Positions 26,378 through 34,912 of a stretch of DNA of 64,000 nt are shown here, in pieces; positions within the stretch are counted from its first letter, which is position 1, and each line of letters starts with the position of its first letter. The notes beneath the pieces are model-generated. The model worked only from the letters and a program-made list of their open reading frames with translations. It was not told where the DNA came from and ran no database searches. Source of the stretch: an uncultured bacterium. GTDB taxonomy: Bacteria > Cyanobacteriota > Vampirovibrionia > Gastranaerophilales > Gastranaerophilaceae. The DNA lies in assembly GCA_902774905.1 (NCBI GenBank), contig CACYKF010000001.1:62001-126000 (forward strand), in the 5' to 3' direction. Made by a program: the position numbers and the translations under genes.

Positions 26378-27004
26378 ATGGTTGAAATGATTACATTTGT
26401 TCAGGGACCTATTGATGCCAATAATTATCTTTTAATCGATGAAAACTCAAAGGATGCACTCTTGATTGACTGTTCAAGCCCTGATGATGATTATATCAAT
26501 GAAATAAAAAAACTTGGCGTAAATCTAAAAAAGATTTTGCTCACTCACGGACATTTTGACCATATTTTAGGTTGTAACAGATTTGCTGATGAATTTGGGT
26601 GTGACATTTATGTTTCGGCAGATGATTTGGAACAAATTGCGTATGCCCCGCAAATGACTATGGTTTTAGGCGGAGTAAAGATTCCGGAAGTGACAAGTGT
26701 TCATAACGAAGTCAAAGATGGTGACAAATTTAAAATAGGTGATGTGGAACTCACTGCTATTTCAACTCCCGGACACACAAAAGGCGGAATGTGTTATTAT
26801 ACAAATGACGGCAGACTTTTTAGCGGGGATACCATGTTTAAAAGAAGTGTCGGCAGAACTGATTTTATGGGCGGAAGCCTTGAACAGATAAAACACAGCG
26901 TTATAGAAAAACTTTTCAAACTGCCTGATGATACAATAGTATATTGCGGTCACGGACCTGAAACAACCATAGGGTATGAAAAGAAATATAATGAAATAAT
27001 ATAA
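26378..27004 (+). CDS. MBL-fold metallohydrolase (glyoxalase II-like)
   Basis: This 208-aa metallo-beta-lactamase-fold hydrolase carries the metal motif THGHFDHILG, a later His in STPGHTKGGMC, the bridging Asp in LFSGDTMFKRSVGRTD and the last His in YCGHGPETTIG. The substrate cannot be read from sequence; family members hydrolyse thioesters such as S-lactoylglutathione. It starts on the base after the kdsA stop. Confidence 0.85.
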   Translation: MVEMITFVQGPIDANNYLLIDENSKDALLIDCSSPDDDYINEIKKLGVNLKKILLTHGHFDHILGCNRFADEFGCDIYVSADDLEQIAYAPQMTMVLGGVKIPEVTSVHNEVKDGDKFKIGDVELTAISTPGHTKGGMCYYTNDGRLFSGDTMFKRSVGRTDFMGGSLEQIKHSVIEKLFKLPDDTIVYCGHGPETTIGYEKKYNEII

Positions 27005-27162
27005 AAAATGAACTCTCACACGAATTTCTAACTTTCGCATAATGCTCAAGTTGAAATTCCGCCCTCAGCACAAGGCATACAGACTCACAAAACTCACTTC
27101 GTATCGTTTGTTCGCTTTGTACCTCACAGATAGAGGGAATAATAAAAGAAAAGGAAAAAATT

Positions 27163-28200
27163 ATGAAAGAACAATTGGAAAAAATTTACTCGGATGCTTC
27201 GGCAGATATAGAAAAAGCCGTTAATACAAAAGATTTGGAAGATATCAAAAATAAATATTTGAGCCGTAAAGGTGAGTTTAACGAAATTAAAAAAGGTTTG
27301 AAAGATTTGTCTATTGAAGATAAAAAAATTGTGGGCGCACTTGCAAACGAAATTACCCAAAAACTTGAAGGTGCAATCGCTGATAAATTCAAATTGTTCT
27401 ATGAAAAAGAATTGAACGAAAAATTGCAAAAAGAAAGACTTGATGTGACTATGCCGGGACAATTTATTCCAAAAGGTCATACTCACTTATTAACTTCTAC
27501 AACGGAAGAAATTTGTTCAATATTCAGAAGTCTTGGCTTTAGCGTTGTAGAAGATGAGTTTGCTCCGGAAGTTGAAACAGAATATTATAATTTTGATATG
27601 TTAAATGTTCCAAAAGACCATCCTGCCCGTGATGTTCAGGATACTTTCTTTACAAATGTTGCACCAAATGTTGTTTTGAGAAGTCAGACTTCAGGCGCGC
27701 AAATTCACGCTATGGAAGCCAAAAAACCACCGATTAGAATTATTGCACCGGGACGTGTTTATCGTAACGAAAATATTAATTCAAGAAAAAATAACTTTTT
27801 TCACCAAATTGAAGGACTTTATGTTGATAAAGGGATTACTTTCGGGGATTTGAAAGGTGTTTTAAATGAATTTATAAGAATATATTTTGGCGAGAGTCGT
27901 CCTACCAGATTTCGTAACAGTTTCTTCCCGTTTACTGAGCCGTCAGCAGAGGTTGATGTTCAGTGTATAATGTGCCAAGGTAAGGGCTGCAGAACTTGTT
28001 CAGGTACAGGTTGGTTAGAAATTTTAGGCGCAGGTATGGTTGACCCGAATGTATTAAGAGGGGTCGATATTGACCCTGATGTTTATTCAGGTTTTGCGTT
28101 CGGTGTCGGAGTCGAAAGACTTGCGATGCTAAAATATGCAGTTGATGATATTCGTTTGTTCTTTAACAATGATGTAAGATTTACTGCACAATTCAAGTAG
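27163..28200 (+). CDS. pheS: Phenylalanyl-tRNA synthetase alpha subunit
   Basis: The class II synthetase alpha chain has 345 aa. An N-terminal tRNA-binding coiled coil (about 1-85) precedes the catalytic core with motif 2 APGRVYRNENINSRKNNFFH, HQIEGLYVDKGITFGDLKG and motif 3 GFAFGVGVERLAMLKYAVDD. The Cys-rich CIMCQGKGCRTC segment suits the zinc-containing bacterial type. pheT is not adjacent. The 158-base gap upstream has no Phe-codon leader. An AAGGAAAAA ribosome site is present. Confidence 0.95.
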   Translation: MKEQLEKIYSDASADIEKAVNTKDLEDIKNKYLSRKGEFNEIKKGLKDLSIEDKKIVGALANEITQKLEGAIADKFKLFYEKELNEKLQKERLDVTMPGQFIPKGHTHLLTSTTEEICSIFRSLGFSVVEDEFAPEVETEYYNFDMLNVPKDHPARDVQDTFFTNVAPNVVLRSQTSGAQIHAMEAKKPPIRIIAPGRVYRNENINSRKNNFFHQIEGLYVDKGITFGDLKGVLNEFIRIYFGESRPTRFRNSFFPFTEPSAEVDVQCIMCQGKGCRTCSGTGWLEILGAGMVDPNVLRGVDIDPDVYSGFAFGVGVERLAMLKYAVDDIRLFFNNDVRFTAQFK

Positions 28201-28277
28201 ACACAATTTCTCCCGTGGAGAGAAAAAATTTCTTAATCTGCAAAGCGAATTTGGAAATTCAAGAGAGGGTATTGTAA

Positions 28278-29645
28278 ATGTCAATTATAATAATGATTTT
28301 ATTGCTAAGTTTTTTGATTCTTGTTCATGAGGCAGGACATTTTATGGCTGCCAGAATGTTGGGAATTAAGGTTGATAAATTTGGGTTTGGTCTGCCGATA
28401 GGCCCGACTTTATGGAGTAAAAAAGTCGGAGATGTAGAAGTTTTGGTTCATGCTTGTTTGCTGGGTGGATATGTTGCATTTCCTGATGACGATAAAGAAT
28501 CAAATTTGCCAGCCGATTCAAAAGACAGGTTTGTAAATCGTCCTGTTTGGCAAAGAATGATTGTTATAAGTGCAGGTGTTATTGCAAATGTAATTACGGC
28601 AATTTTGCTTGTTATGTTTACTGCTGCAATTTGGGGTAAACTGCCGTCGGGAAATTATCAGGTATTTATAAATTCAATTACGGCTGAAAAAACAGAATCC
28701 GTATGGCAAAGCGGTTTGCAAAAAAATGACAGAATTATAAAAATTAATGGTTCTGATATTCATTCAACTTATGCAATTTCTCTTTATTCAAAAAATAGTG
28801 CAAGATTTGACGGGCGTGTGAATGAAAAATTTGCGACAGAAAATCTTGCCAAATTGCAAAAACTTAATCCTTCTTTAGATGCTGAAAAAATAATTAAAAA
28901 AGGTCAAATAGTAAAAATCGGTTCTGATGAAGTTATTGAACCGAAAATTGTTATAAAAGACGAAGAATTAAAAGGCTATGCTCCTTATAAAAATGATGAA
29001 ATTCAGTTATCAAAAGAGCAGATAAAATTAAGAAATTCTATTAAAAACGGAACTTATGTATCTGACGGAACTTATACCCTCAAAGATTTGTCTTATGCCT
29101 TATCTGACGGTTTAAAGCCTGTTGAAATAACTGTTTTGAGAAACGGTAAAGTTGTTGAGTTGAATCCGATTTATCCTAATAAAGACGGAATAATAGGCAT
29201 TTCTATGGCTGCGAAGCAGGATTTGACGGTTACAAAAACTTCCGCAAAAATATTTACGGAAAGTTGTAAATACATTTGGGAACAAACATATATGCTTGTT
29301 TACGGTTTGTGGCAGTTATTTAGCGGTAAAATCCCCGCTAAAGATTTGCACGGTATTGTTGTTATCGCAAAAATCGGCGGTGATGTAATAAAAAACAGCG
29401 GAATGTTTTCAGGATTATTATTGACTGCAATGATTTCAATGGATTTGGCATTAATAAACTTCTTGCCCATTCCGGCGTTAGATGGCGGGCATTTTATGTT
29501 TTTACTTATTGAAAAACTACGAGGAAAACCGCTAAATCAGGAAAATATCGAAAAAATAAGCAATATATTTTTCTTACTCCTTATTTTACTTATGATTCTG
29601 ATAATTTTTAATGATGTCTATGCGCTTTTAAAACACAAGTTTTAA
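28278..29645 (+). CDS. rseP: RseP-family intramembrane zinc metalloprotease
   Basis: This site-2 protease cuts membrane-anchored regulators or signal peptides within the membrane. The 455-aa product has HEAGH at residues 17-21 in the first helix, a PDZ-like region (about 130-300) and the second active-site motif NFLPIPALDGGHFMF near the end. The PDZ region is longer than in the E. coli protein, with an inserted Lys-rich helical stretch. A GAGAGGG ribosome site is present. It overlaps the convergent gene by 4 bases. Confidence 0.9.
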   Translation: MSIIIMILLLSFLILVHEAGHFMAARMLGIKVDKFGFGLPIGPTLWSKKVGDVEVLVHACLLGGYVAFPDDDKESNLPADSKDRFVNRPVWQRMIVISAGVIANVITAILLVMFTAAIWGKLPSGNYQVFINSITAEKTESVWQSGLQKNDRIIKINGSDIHSTYAISLYSKNSARFDGRVNEKFATENLAKLQKLNPSLDAEKIIKKGQIVKIGSDEVIEPKIVIKDEELKGYAPYKNDEIQLSKEQIKLRNSIKNGTYVSDGTYTLKDLSYALSDGLKPVEITVLRNGKVVELNPIYPNKDGIIGISMAAKQDLTVTKTSAKIFTESCKYIWEQTYMLVYGLWQLFSGKIPAKDLHGIVVIAKIGGDVIKNSGMFSGLLLTAMISMDLALINFLPIPALDGGHFMFLLIEKLRGKPLNQENIEKISNIFFLLLILLMILIIFNDVYALLKHKF

Positions 29646-30892
29646 TTATCTCTTAACCCGGGGTCTGAGTATGAACCTGTTACGAGTTTGTTAAAGCCGT
29701 ACTGAAGTTTTGGCAAAACTATAGCAAGCAATGCACTGCTTATTGCGACATTTGATAAGATGTTTATTCCTTTTACAAATTTTGCTTTTTTAATAAATTT
29801 TGTGATGTCAGAAGATTCTTTTGCAGATTTGATAAAGTTTTCAAATTCCTTTTTAAAGTTTGCCAAATCTTTTACATCAACATATTTTCTCGGGTCTCTT
29901 ATGCCGTTTTCAAGATATGAAACTTTGTCCTGCATACTTGCAAATTTTGAAAACAGGCTTTGCGGTTTTGTGTCAATAAATTCAAAAATATCTTTTGCAT
30001 TGTTTGATTTAGGGAGTTCAATTTTATCTTCTTTTATTGCTTGTATAAGTTCTTTATTATCCATAATAAGCGGGTCAAGATTGACATTAAGCCCAAATGC
30101 TTTATTTGCACATTTGTCAAGGAATTTTGCTATATAAATAGGAGTAACAAAATTTAGTATCATTGAACCTATCATTCTGAAAGCATTTACGAATGCTTCG
30201 TCTTTGTTTCTTGAGGTCGAAACTCTGCCGACAGTCAATCCGCCATCTGTTATTGCCATTTTGTCAACGGTTTTCATATTTGCTATTGCCCCAACAAAAT
30301 TGCCGGTAAAACTTACATTTTTACCTGACTTAAACGCGGTAATAGATTGACGAAATGTGATATTTTGAGTGCCATAATTGTTTTGTTGCTTTCTGTTTTC
30401 TTTAATTCTTTTAGTTAGTGCAAAATTAAGTTTTGGCAGTACAAAACCCATTAGTGCTGTCGGAATAATAATAGCAGATGCAAATTTTCCTGCAATAAGT
30501 TTTTCAAAAATTTTGCGGTTGTTTTTTATTTTTTCAAGTTCTTCAACTTCTTTTGACGCGATATTTTTGAATTTTTTAATATTATATTCTATTCCCTGAA
30601 ATTCGTTTTCTTTGAATAGTTTGATGTCAGTATTGGGATTAAATCCTTTTGATTTGATAAATTGGTTATAAACTTTTTCTACAAAAGGGATTCCGCCTAA
30701 CCACAATGCTGAAGTTGCGTATTCATCTATAAATTTTTCTCTTGTTGCGTCATTTGCCTTCGTTTTTGATTCTTTCAGATTTTCCTTGCGTGTAATATAT
30801 ATTTTTGACGGTACTTCTATTCCGCAATCTCTTAATATTAAAGGGTAAACGCTTCTGTTATTTCCTATTGCCGATATAATATTTGTAATCAT
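29642..30892 (-). CDS. Hypothetical membrane protein, histidine-free, downstream of a His-leader attenuator candidate
   Basis: This 416-aa Lys/Asn/Ile-rich protein has three likely membrane helices (about 135-157, 237-256, 378-397) and a short motif VSFTGNFVGAI. I know no function. It contains no histidine at all. A GAGG ribosome site precedes ATG 30892. Upstream on the same strand lie a terminator hairpin, a 16-codon peptide with five His codons, and a strong promoter, so expression may respond to histidyl-tRNA supply. Confidence 0.65.
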   Translation of the reverse strand: MITNIISAIGNNRSVYPLILRDCGIEVPSKIYITRKENLKESKTKANDATREKFIDEYATSALWLGGIPFVEKVYNQFIKSKGFNPNTDIKLFKENEFQGIEYNIKKFKNIASKEVEELEKIKNNRKIFEKLIAGKFASAIIIPTALMGFVLPKLNFALTKRIKENRKQQNNYGTQNITFRQSITAFKSGKNVSFTGNFVGAIANMKTVDKMAITDGGLTVGRVSTSRNKDEAFVNAFRMIGSMILNFVTPIYIAKFLDKCANKAFGLNVNLDPLIMDNKELIQAIKEDKIELPKSNNAKDIFEFIDTKPQSLFSKFASMQDKVSYLENGIRDPRKYVDVKDLANFKKEFENFIKSAKESSDITKFIKKAKFVKGINILSNVAISSALLAIVLPKLQYGFNKLVTGSYSDPGLRDN

Positions 30893-30948
30893 TTATTTTT
30901 CCTCAATTCTGTGTCTTTACGCAATTTCCTCTACCTTTTTGCGAGGGT

Positions 30949-30991
30949 AAAAAATAACCTCTTTAGGCTTGATTTTCCCGAAGAGGTTATT
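30949..30991 (-). terminator. Attenuator-type terminator before the histidine-free membrane protein
   Basis: An 11-bp stem (30953-30963 with 30981-30991) has a 17-base loop and is followed on the minus strand by six T. It lies between the His-rich peptide and the 416-aa gene. Its 5' arm contains CCTCT, complementary to AGAGG at 31040-31036 overlapping the peptide's stop codon, so an alternative pairing is possible. Confidence 0.75.
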
Positions 30992-31038
30992 AACAGAATT
31001 GATTATATTTTACAAGCACATCACAACTCTTACAGCCT

Positions 31039-31089
31039 CTACGGGTTGATATGATGAGTATGATGATGTTTTTGTAAATAATTTTTCAT
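31039..31089 (-). CDS. Histidine-rich leader peptide (16 aa)
   Basis: ATG 31089 to TAG 31039 encodes MKNYLQKHHHTHHINP, with five His in six residues. It resembles the hisL leader peptide of enteric his operons (a KHHHHHHHP core). A GGAAAG ribosome site lies about 10 bases upstream, and a near-consensus promoter lies 22 bases before the start. A terminator follows about 50 bases after the stop. A role as a ribosome-stalling leader is inferred; a metal-binding microprotein is the alternative. Confidence 0.7.
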   Translation of the reverse strand: MKNYLQKHHHTHHINP

Positions 31090-31110
31090 AAATTTTATCT
31101 TTCCTTTTTT

Positions 31111-31138
31111 ATTATACATAAATAAATTCTTATGTAAA
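31111..31138 (-). promoter_or_regulatory. Promoter of the His-rich leader
   Basis: TTTACA (31138-31133), a 16-base spacer and TATAAT (31116-31111). The expected start is near 31104, giving a leader of about 15 bases before the peptide's ATG. Confidence 0.7.
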
Positions 31139-31148
31139 GTTTAAGGTC

Positions 31149-31769
31149 TTATTTTTTAAGAAGAATGTTTTGGTGGTCTGCTTTGTATTGGCTGATTTTA
31201 TTTGCAATTGCATCAGCAACAAAACCTAACGCAACAACACCAATAATTCCTGCTGCAACACCTGCGCCGTATTTAACAGAAGGTTTTTTAGCAAAATCAA
31301 CTGCCGGCTGGACTGCTTTTTTAATATTTGCCATATTAACTTTTTTAGCATTTGTTTTTACAAAATCAACAACTGATTTTCCCGCTTTTTTTATGTTAGT
31401 TAAATTAACTTTTTTAGCAGTGTTTTTTATAAATTCAGCGGATGCTTTTACCTGAGCCATCATTTTTGTAGGAATGGCTTTTACAAAGTTTTTAACTGCC
31501 TGCATTGTAGGAACTTTGTTTTTAAGATTTTTTGCAGACGTTTTTATTGCTTTAAAATTTGGTTTTTGGATTTTAGGAATATCCATTTTTATAGTTTTTG
31601 CTTTACCGTATAATTTTTTAGCACCCTTAAATGCGTATTCCCCGCCATAAATTGCTCCGGCTCCGACGGCACCTGCACCGGCTGCGTATTTGCCGATATT
31701 TGATTCTTTGTATTCGTTACCTCTTTCGGTGTAAGAAGTTTTTAATGCCGGTTGAACTGATAATGTCAT
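31149..31769 (-). CDS. Basic Lys/Ala-rich repeat protein with C-terminal membrane helix
   Basis: This 206-aa protein is very rich in Lys and Ala. Two imperfect repeats of about 25 residues are visible (IKNTAKKVNLTNIKKAGKSV and VKTNAKKVNMANIKKAVQPA), each an amphipathic helix. A Gly-Ala stretch near 28-45 and a hydrophobic helix near 169-190 could contact a membrane. I do not recognise a family. An AAAGGTAAC ribosome site is present. Confidence 0.6.
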   Translation of the reverse strand: MTLSVQPALKTSYTERGNEYKESNIGKYAAGAGAVGAGAIYGGEYAFKGAKKLYGKAKTIKMDIPKIQKPNFKAIKTSAKNLKNKVPTMQAVKNFVKAIPTKMMAQVKASAEFIKNTAKKVNLTNIKKAGKSVVDFVKTNAKKVNMANIKKAVQPAVDFAKKPSVKYGAGVAAGIIGVVALGFVADAIANKISQYKADHQNILLKK

Positions 31770-31843
31770 GTTTGTTACCTTTCTCTTACTGTAATGATTA
31801 CAATAAAAGTCGTAAAAATTTTTTTTGCTACTAAAGCCGGAAT

Positions 31844-32125
31844 TTATAAAGTTTTTTTAAGTAAACCAATTTTTTCTTCATCAGAAGTCGCAAAAAGAAT
31901 GGTTTTTTCTTTTGAAGTTTCCCCTTTTACTATCTGTATTGAAGTTTTTGGAATTTTAAATTTTTTCGATAAAAATTCAATTAAGCCTTTATTGGCTTTA
32001 CCGTCTATTGGTTGAGCGGTAATTTTTATTTTTGTTTCGTTATCGGTTTTTATAATTTCGTTTGTTTTTGAATTAGGGGATATTTTAATAGTTGCCAACA
32101 GTCCGTTTTTAGTATCTTTAATCAT
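31844..32125 (-). CDS. DUF167 / YggU family protein
   Basis: The 93-aa protein matches the small YggU family: IKISPNSKTNEI, then KIKITAQPIDGKANKGLIEF and IQIVKGETSKEKTI. Function is unknown throughout the family. The start shows no ribosome site. A TATTAA element lies 6 bases upstream, a weaker version of the leaderless pattern seen elsewhere. Confidence 0.88.
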   Translation of the reverse strand: MIKDTKNGLLATIKISPNSKTNEIIKTDNETKIKITAQPIDGKANKGLIEFLSKKFKIPKTSIQIVKGETSKEKTILFATSDEEKIGLLKKTL

Positions 32126-32161
32126 ACAAGTTTAATAGAACATAATTGTTTTTTTGTCAAT

Positions 32162-32194
32162 AAAAAAGGACATTGTTTCCAATGTCCTTTTTTT
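32162..32194. terminator. Bidirectional terminator after the anchored flavodoxin-like gene
   Basis: An 8-bp GC-containing stem (32168-32175 with 32180-32187) is extended by A/T runs on both sides, giving six or more T in either direction. Confidence 0.85.
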
Positions 32195-32208
32195 ATCTCT
32201 ATTTCAGA

Positions 32209-32838
32209 TTATCTTAAATCGCCTCTTTCAAATTCCATTTCGTCAAACCACAAACCAATTTCATATTCAAGTTGTTTTTTATCTCTTGCGTATGTAACAA
32301 AGTTTGGTTTTTGTTTGCCGTCATGCAATCTATAATACAAATAATCTAAAGTTTCTCTTATATCTTTGTCTGTTTGTTCGTATCTGACTACTGATGCAAC
32401 AGGTTTGTTAACGATACGAGGGGCATTATCGTCAATGAATTTTTGCAAAACAGGACAAGTTTTATTTCTAAGTACCGGAGTTGCAAAAATCACAAGTTTG
32501 TATTTTCTTAAATCAATAATTTTGTTATCTAAAACGACTTTGCTTATATCCGCATTTTCAGTATCAACCCTTTTTACAAATTCCTCTTTATTTGTCGGAT
32601 ACGCAACTGCAGGTTTTAGTTCAATTACTTCTGCTTTAATCTTTTTAGAAATAATATCAACTATATCTTTAACTCCATCATTATTGTATGAGCAGTATAT
32701 AACCCCGATTTTTTCTTTTGCAAGATTCTTTACTCCGGGTTTTACAGTTTGGTGTGAATATACCAAAAAACCAATAATAAATAGAAAAATAAATAAAATA
32801 CCAATAGTGATAAATAATACTAATTTCTTTTTGCTCAT
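32209..32838 (-). CDS. Membrane-anchored flavodoxin-like protein
   Basis: The 209-aa protein has an N-terminal anchor helix (about 5-27) followed by a flavodoxin-like fold. It includes IGVIYCSYNNDGVKDIVDII, a phosphate-loop-like region, IELKPAVAYPTNKEEF as in Flavodoxin_4 proteins, and LVIFATPVLRNKTCPVLQKF. The FMN loop is less canonical than usual (SYNNDG in place of S/T-rich), so cofactor binding is uncertain. It lies 10 bases after the flavoprotein gene; an AAGGAG ribosome site is present. They probably form a redox pair. Confidence 0.7.
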   Translation of the reverse strand: MSKKKLVLFITIGILFIFLFIIGFLVYSHQTVKPGVKNLAKEKIGVIYCSYNNDGVKDIVDIISKKIKAEVIELKPAVAYPTNKEEFVKRVDTENADISKVVLDNKIIDLRKYKLVIFATPVLRNKTCPVLQKFIDDNAPRIVNKPVASVVRYEQTDKDIRETLDYLYYRLHDGKQKPNFVTYARDKKQLEYEIGLWFDEMEFERGDLR

Positions 32839-32848
32839 ATTTTCTCCT

Positions 32849-33478
32849 TTATTTTATGAAATTTGTGTGTATTTTTTCAATTTTTTCCGGTTCAAATCCT
32901 GCTTTTTTACCTTCTTCTATACAATGGAGCATCCATGCCATATTAAGTCCCAATACCTGCATAATCTGAACACCTTCTTCATCCTGCATAACTTCATGCG
33001 GGGAATTCATTCTACCATGAACCATTGTCCAATAATTTGACGGAACAACAGGCATGTTGTTAATTGTCAAATGCTTTATTATAGGGTCAAGAGCGGCAGT
33101 TGTTCCCGCTCGTCTTGCAGATACTACTGCTGCTGCAGGTTTATATTTTAGAGCGTATCCTCCTGCATAAAAGAGTCTGTCCATAAATGATAACAATCTT
33201 CCTGCAGGATGAGCGTAATATACAGGGGATCCGAATATAAATCCGTCAGCATTTATACACTTGTCTATACATTCATTTACAATGTCATCAAGTACGCATT
33301 TTCCGTTGCCTGTTTTTCTGCAATACTGACAACCGGTACAGTCTGCAATAGGGCTATTGCCTATTTGTACCATTTCTGTTTCAATATCTTTTGCATTTAA
33401 TACTTTCTCGACTTCTGATAAAGCAGTATATGTGCATCCTTTATGGTTACTGCTTCCGTTAAATAAAAGTACTTTCAT
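32849..33478 (-). CDS. NADPH-dependent FMN reductase / iron-sulfur flavoprotein family
   Basis: This 209-aa flavodoxin-fold oxidoreductase has an FMN loop LFNGSSNHKGCTYTALSEV, a compact Cys cluster CTGCQYCRKTGNGKC (about 47-61) as in iron-sulfur flavoproteins, then GFIFGSPVYYAHPAGRLLSF. A longer frame begins at 33568, but ATG 33478 has GAGGG upstream and starts exactly at the first strand (MKVLLFNG). It is first of two flavodoxin-like genes. Confidence 0.85.
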   Translation of the reverse strand: MKVLLFNGSSNHKGCTYTALSEVEKVLNAKDIETEMVQIGNSPIADCTGCQYCRKTGNGKCVLDDIVNECIDKCINADGFIFGSPVYYAHPAGRLLSFMDRLFYAGGYALKYKPAAAVVSARRAGTTAALDPIIKHLTINNMPVVPSNYWTMVHGRMNSPHEVMQDEEGVQIMQVLGLNMAWMLHCIEEGKKAGFEPEKIEKIHTNFIK

Positions 33479-33603
33479 TTTAGCCCTCAATAATCTCTTT
33501 TTACCTGATAATTTTACACTATTTTTTAATTTAAGTAAATATTTTACATTATAAATTCCTATATTCATGGTAAAATCTTTATATTAAAAAGGAATTACGA
33601 TAA

Positions 33604-34890
33604 ATGGGCAGATTGATTGGAATTTTAGGTATTTTAGTTATTTTTGGAATTGCTTTTTTGATGTCAAATAACAGAAAGGCGATAAATTATAAGACTATCG
33701 GAGTTGGTTTTATATTGCAAATTGTATTTGCGATATTTATTTTCAAAGTTCCATTAGGTCAAAAAATATTTATGACTTTGGGAAATTTTATTACTAAAAT
33801 TCTTGATTTTGCAAGTGATGGCGGTTCGTTTGTTTTCGGCCCGTTAATGGAAAAAGTTAAACTTGCGCTTGTTTGGGGAAGTGATGCAAATATTTTTGCA
33901 CTGCAACTTGTCGCATCTTTGATATTTATGATGATTCTTGTAAACATTTTCTATTATTACGGAATTATACAAAGAATTATTCCTGTTTTGGGTAAGGCCA
34001 TGAATAAGTTGATGAGCGTAAGCGGAGCAGAAGCATTATCAAATGTTGCAAGTGCTTTTGTAGGTCAAATTTCTGCTCAAATTATGATAAGACCATATCT
34101 TGAAAAACTTACACGCTCGGAACTTCTTGCTTCAATGGCAGGTTCTATGGCTTGCATTTCAGGAGCAACAATGCCGATTTATATAGGCATGGGAATTCCT
34201 GCTACTTATGCTTTGGCTTCATCAATGATGGCAGTCCCGGGGGCTTTTGTTATATCTAAAATTATTTATCCGGAAACAAAGCCGCAGGAAACAAGCGAGA
34301 ACTTTTCTATTCAGTATAACAAACGCCAAAAACCATATATCAATGTTTTTGATGCAATTTCAAGCGGGGCATCGGAAGGTATGAAGGTTGCTCTTAATGT
34401 AATTGCAATGATTCTTGCACTTGTTGCGCTTGTTGCTATGATAGATTGGTTTTTAGGAATATTTGGCGGTTTTTGCGTTAAATTATTTCATCTGCATAAA
34501 GGTGTTTTAGGGTTTTATGCGTTAAGCCATCTGTCATTAAAATATATTTTGGGTAAACTTTTTGCGATATTTGCATTTATAATAGGTGTACCTTTAAAAG
34601 AATCAACTGCGGTCGGCGGTGTTATGGGTACAAAACTTGTATTAAATGAAATGGTTGCATTTTTTGATTTAGTTCATATAAAAGGTTTGTCAGACAAGGC
34701 CTTTTTAATTGCAAGTTTTGCACTGTGTAATTTTTCAAACTTTGGCTCTGTTGCTATTCAGTTGGGTGGTATAGGAGAACTTGCGCCTAACCAGAGAAAA
34801 AATTTGGCAAGACTTGGTGTCAGAGCATTGATTTGTGGTACTTTAACGGGATATATGTCTGCGGCTATTGTTGGAATATTATTTAATTAG
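33604..34890 (+). CDS. Concentrative nucleoside transporter, NupC/CNT family
   Basis: The 428-aa membrane protein takes up nucleosides with a cation gradient. Family landmarks are VGFILQIVFAIFIFKVPLGQ, FVFGPLMEK, SGAEALSNVASAFVGQISAQ, GATMPIYIGMGIPATYALAS and a conserved C-terminal NFGSVAIQLGGIGELAP. An AAAGGAATT ribosome site is present. ribF follows 19 bases later but has its own promoter. Confidence 0.93.
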   Translation: MGRLIGILGILVIFGIAFLMSNNRKAINYKTIGVGFILQIVFAIFIFKVPLGQKIFMTLGNFITKILDFASDGGSFVFGPLMEKVKLALVWGSDANIFALQLVASLIFMMILVNIFYYYGIIQRIIPVLGKAMNKLMSVSGAEALSNVASAFVGQISAQIMIRPYLEKLTRSELLASMAGSMACISGATMPIYIGMGIPATYALASSMMAVPGAFVISKIIYPETKPQETSENFSIQYNKRQKPYINVFDAISSGASEGMKVALNVIAMILALVALVAMIDWFLGIFGGFCVKLFHLHKGVLGFYALSHLSLKYILGKLFAIFAFIIGVPLKESTAVGGVMGTKLVLNEMVAFFDLVHIKGLSDKAFLIASFALCNFSNFGSVAIQLGGIGELAPNQRKNLARLGVRALICGTLTGYMSAAIVGILFN

Positions 34891-34897
34891 TTCGTGA

Positions 34898-34912
34898 TAC
34901 AATTTTGATATG
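34898..34912 (+). promoter_or_regulatory. -10 box 6 nt before ribF start (leaderless candidate)
   Basis: TACAAT (34898-34903), TTTGAT, then ATG 34910. No ribosome site is present in the 19-base gap after the nucleoside transporter stop. Confidence 0.55.

Noticed and set aside
27005-27162. Possible phenylalanine leader or T-box before pheS
   Set aside because: The spacer has no run of Phe codons, no T-box specifier or antiterminator pattern and no terminator; it looks like degenerate repeat sequence.
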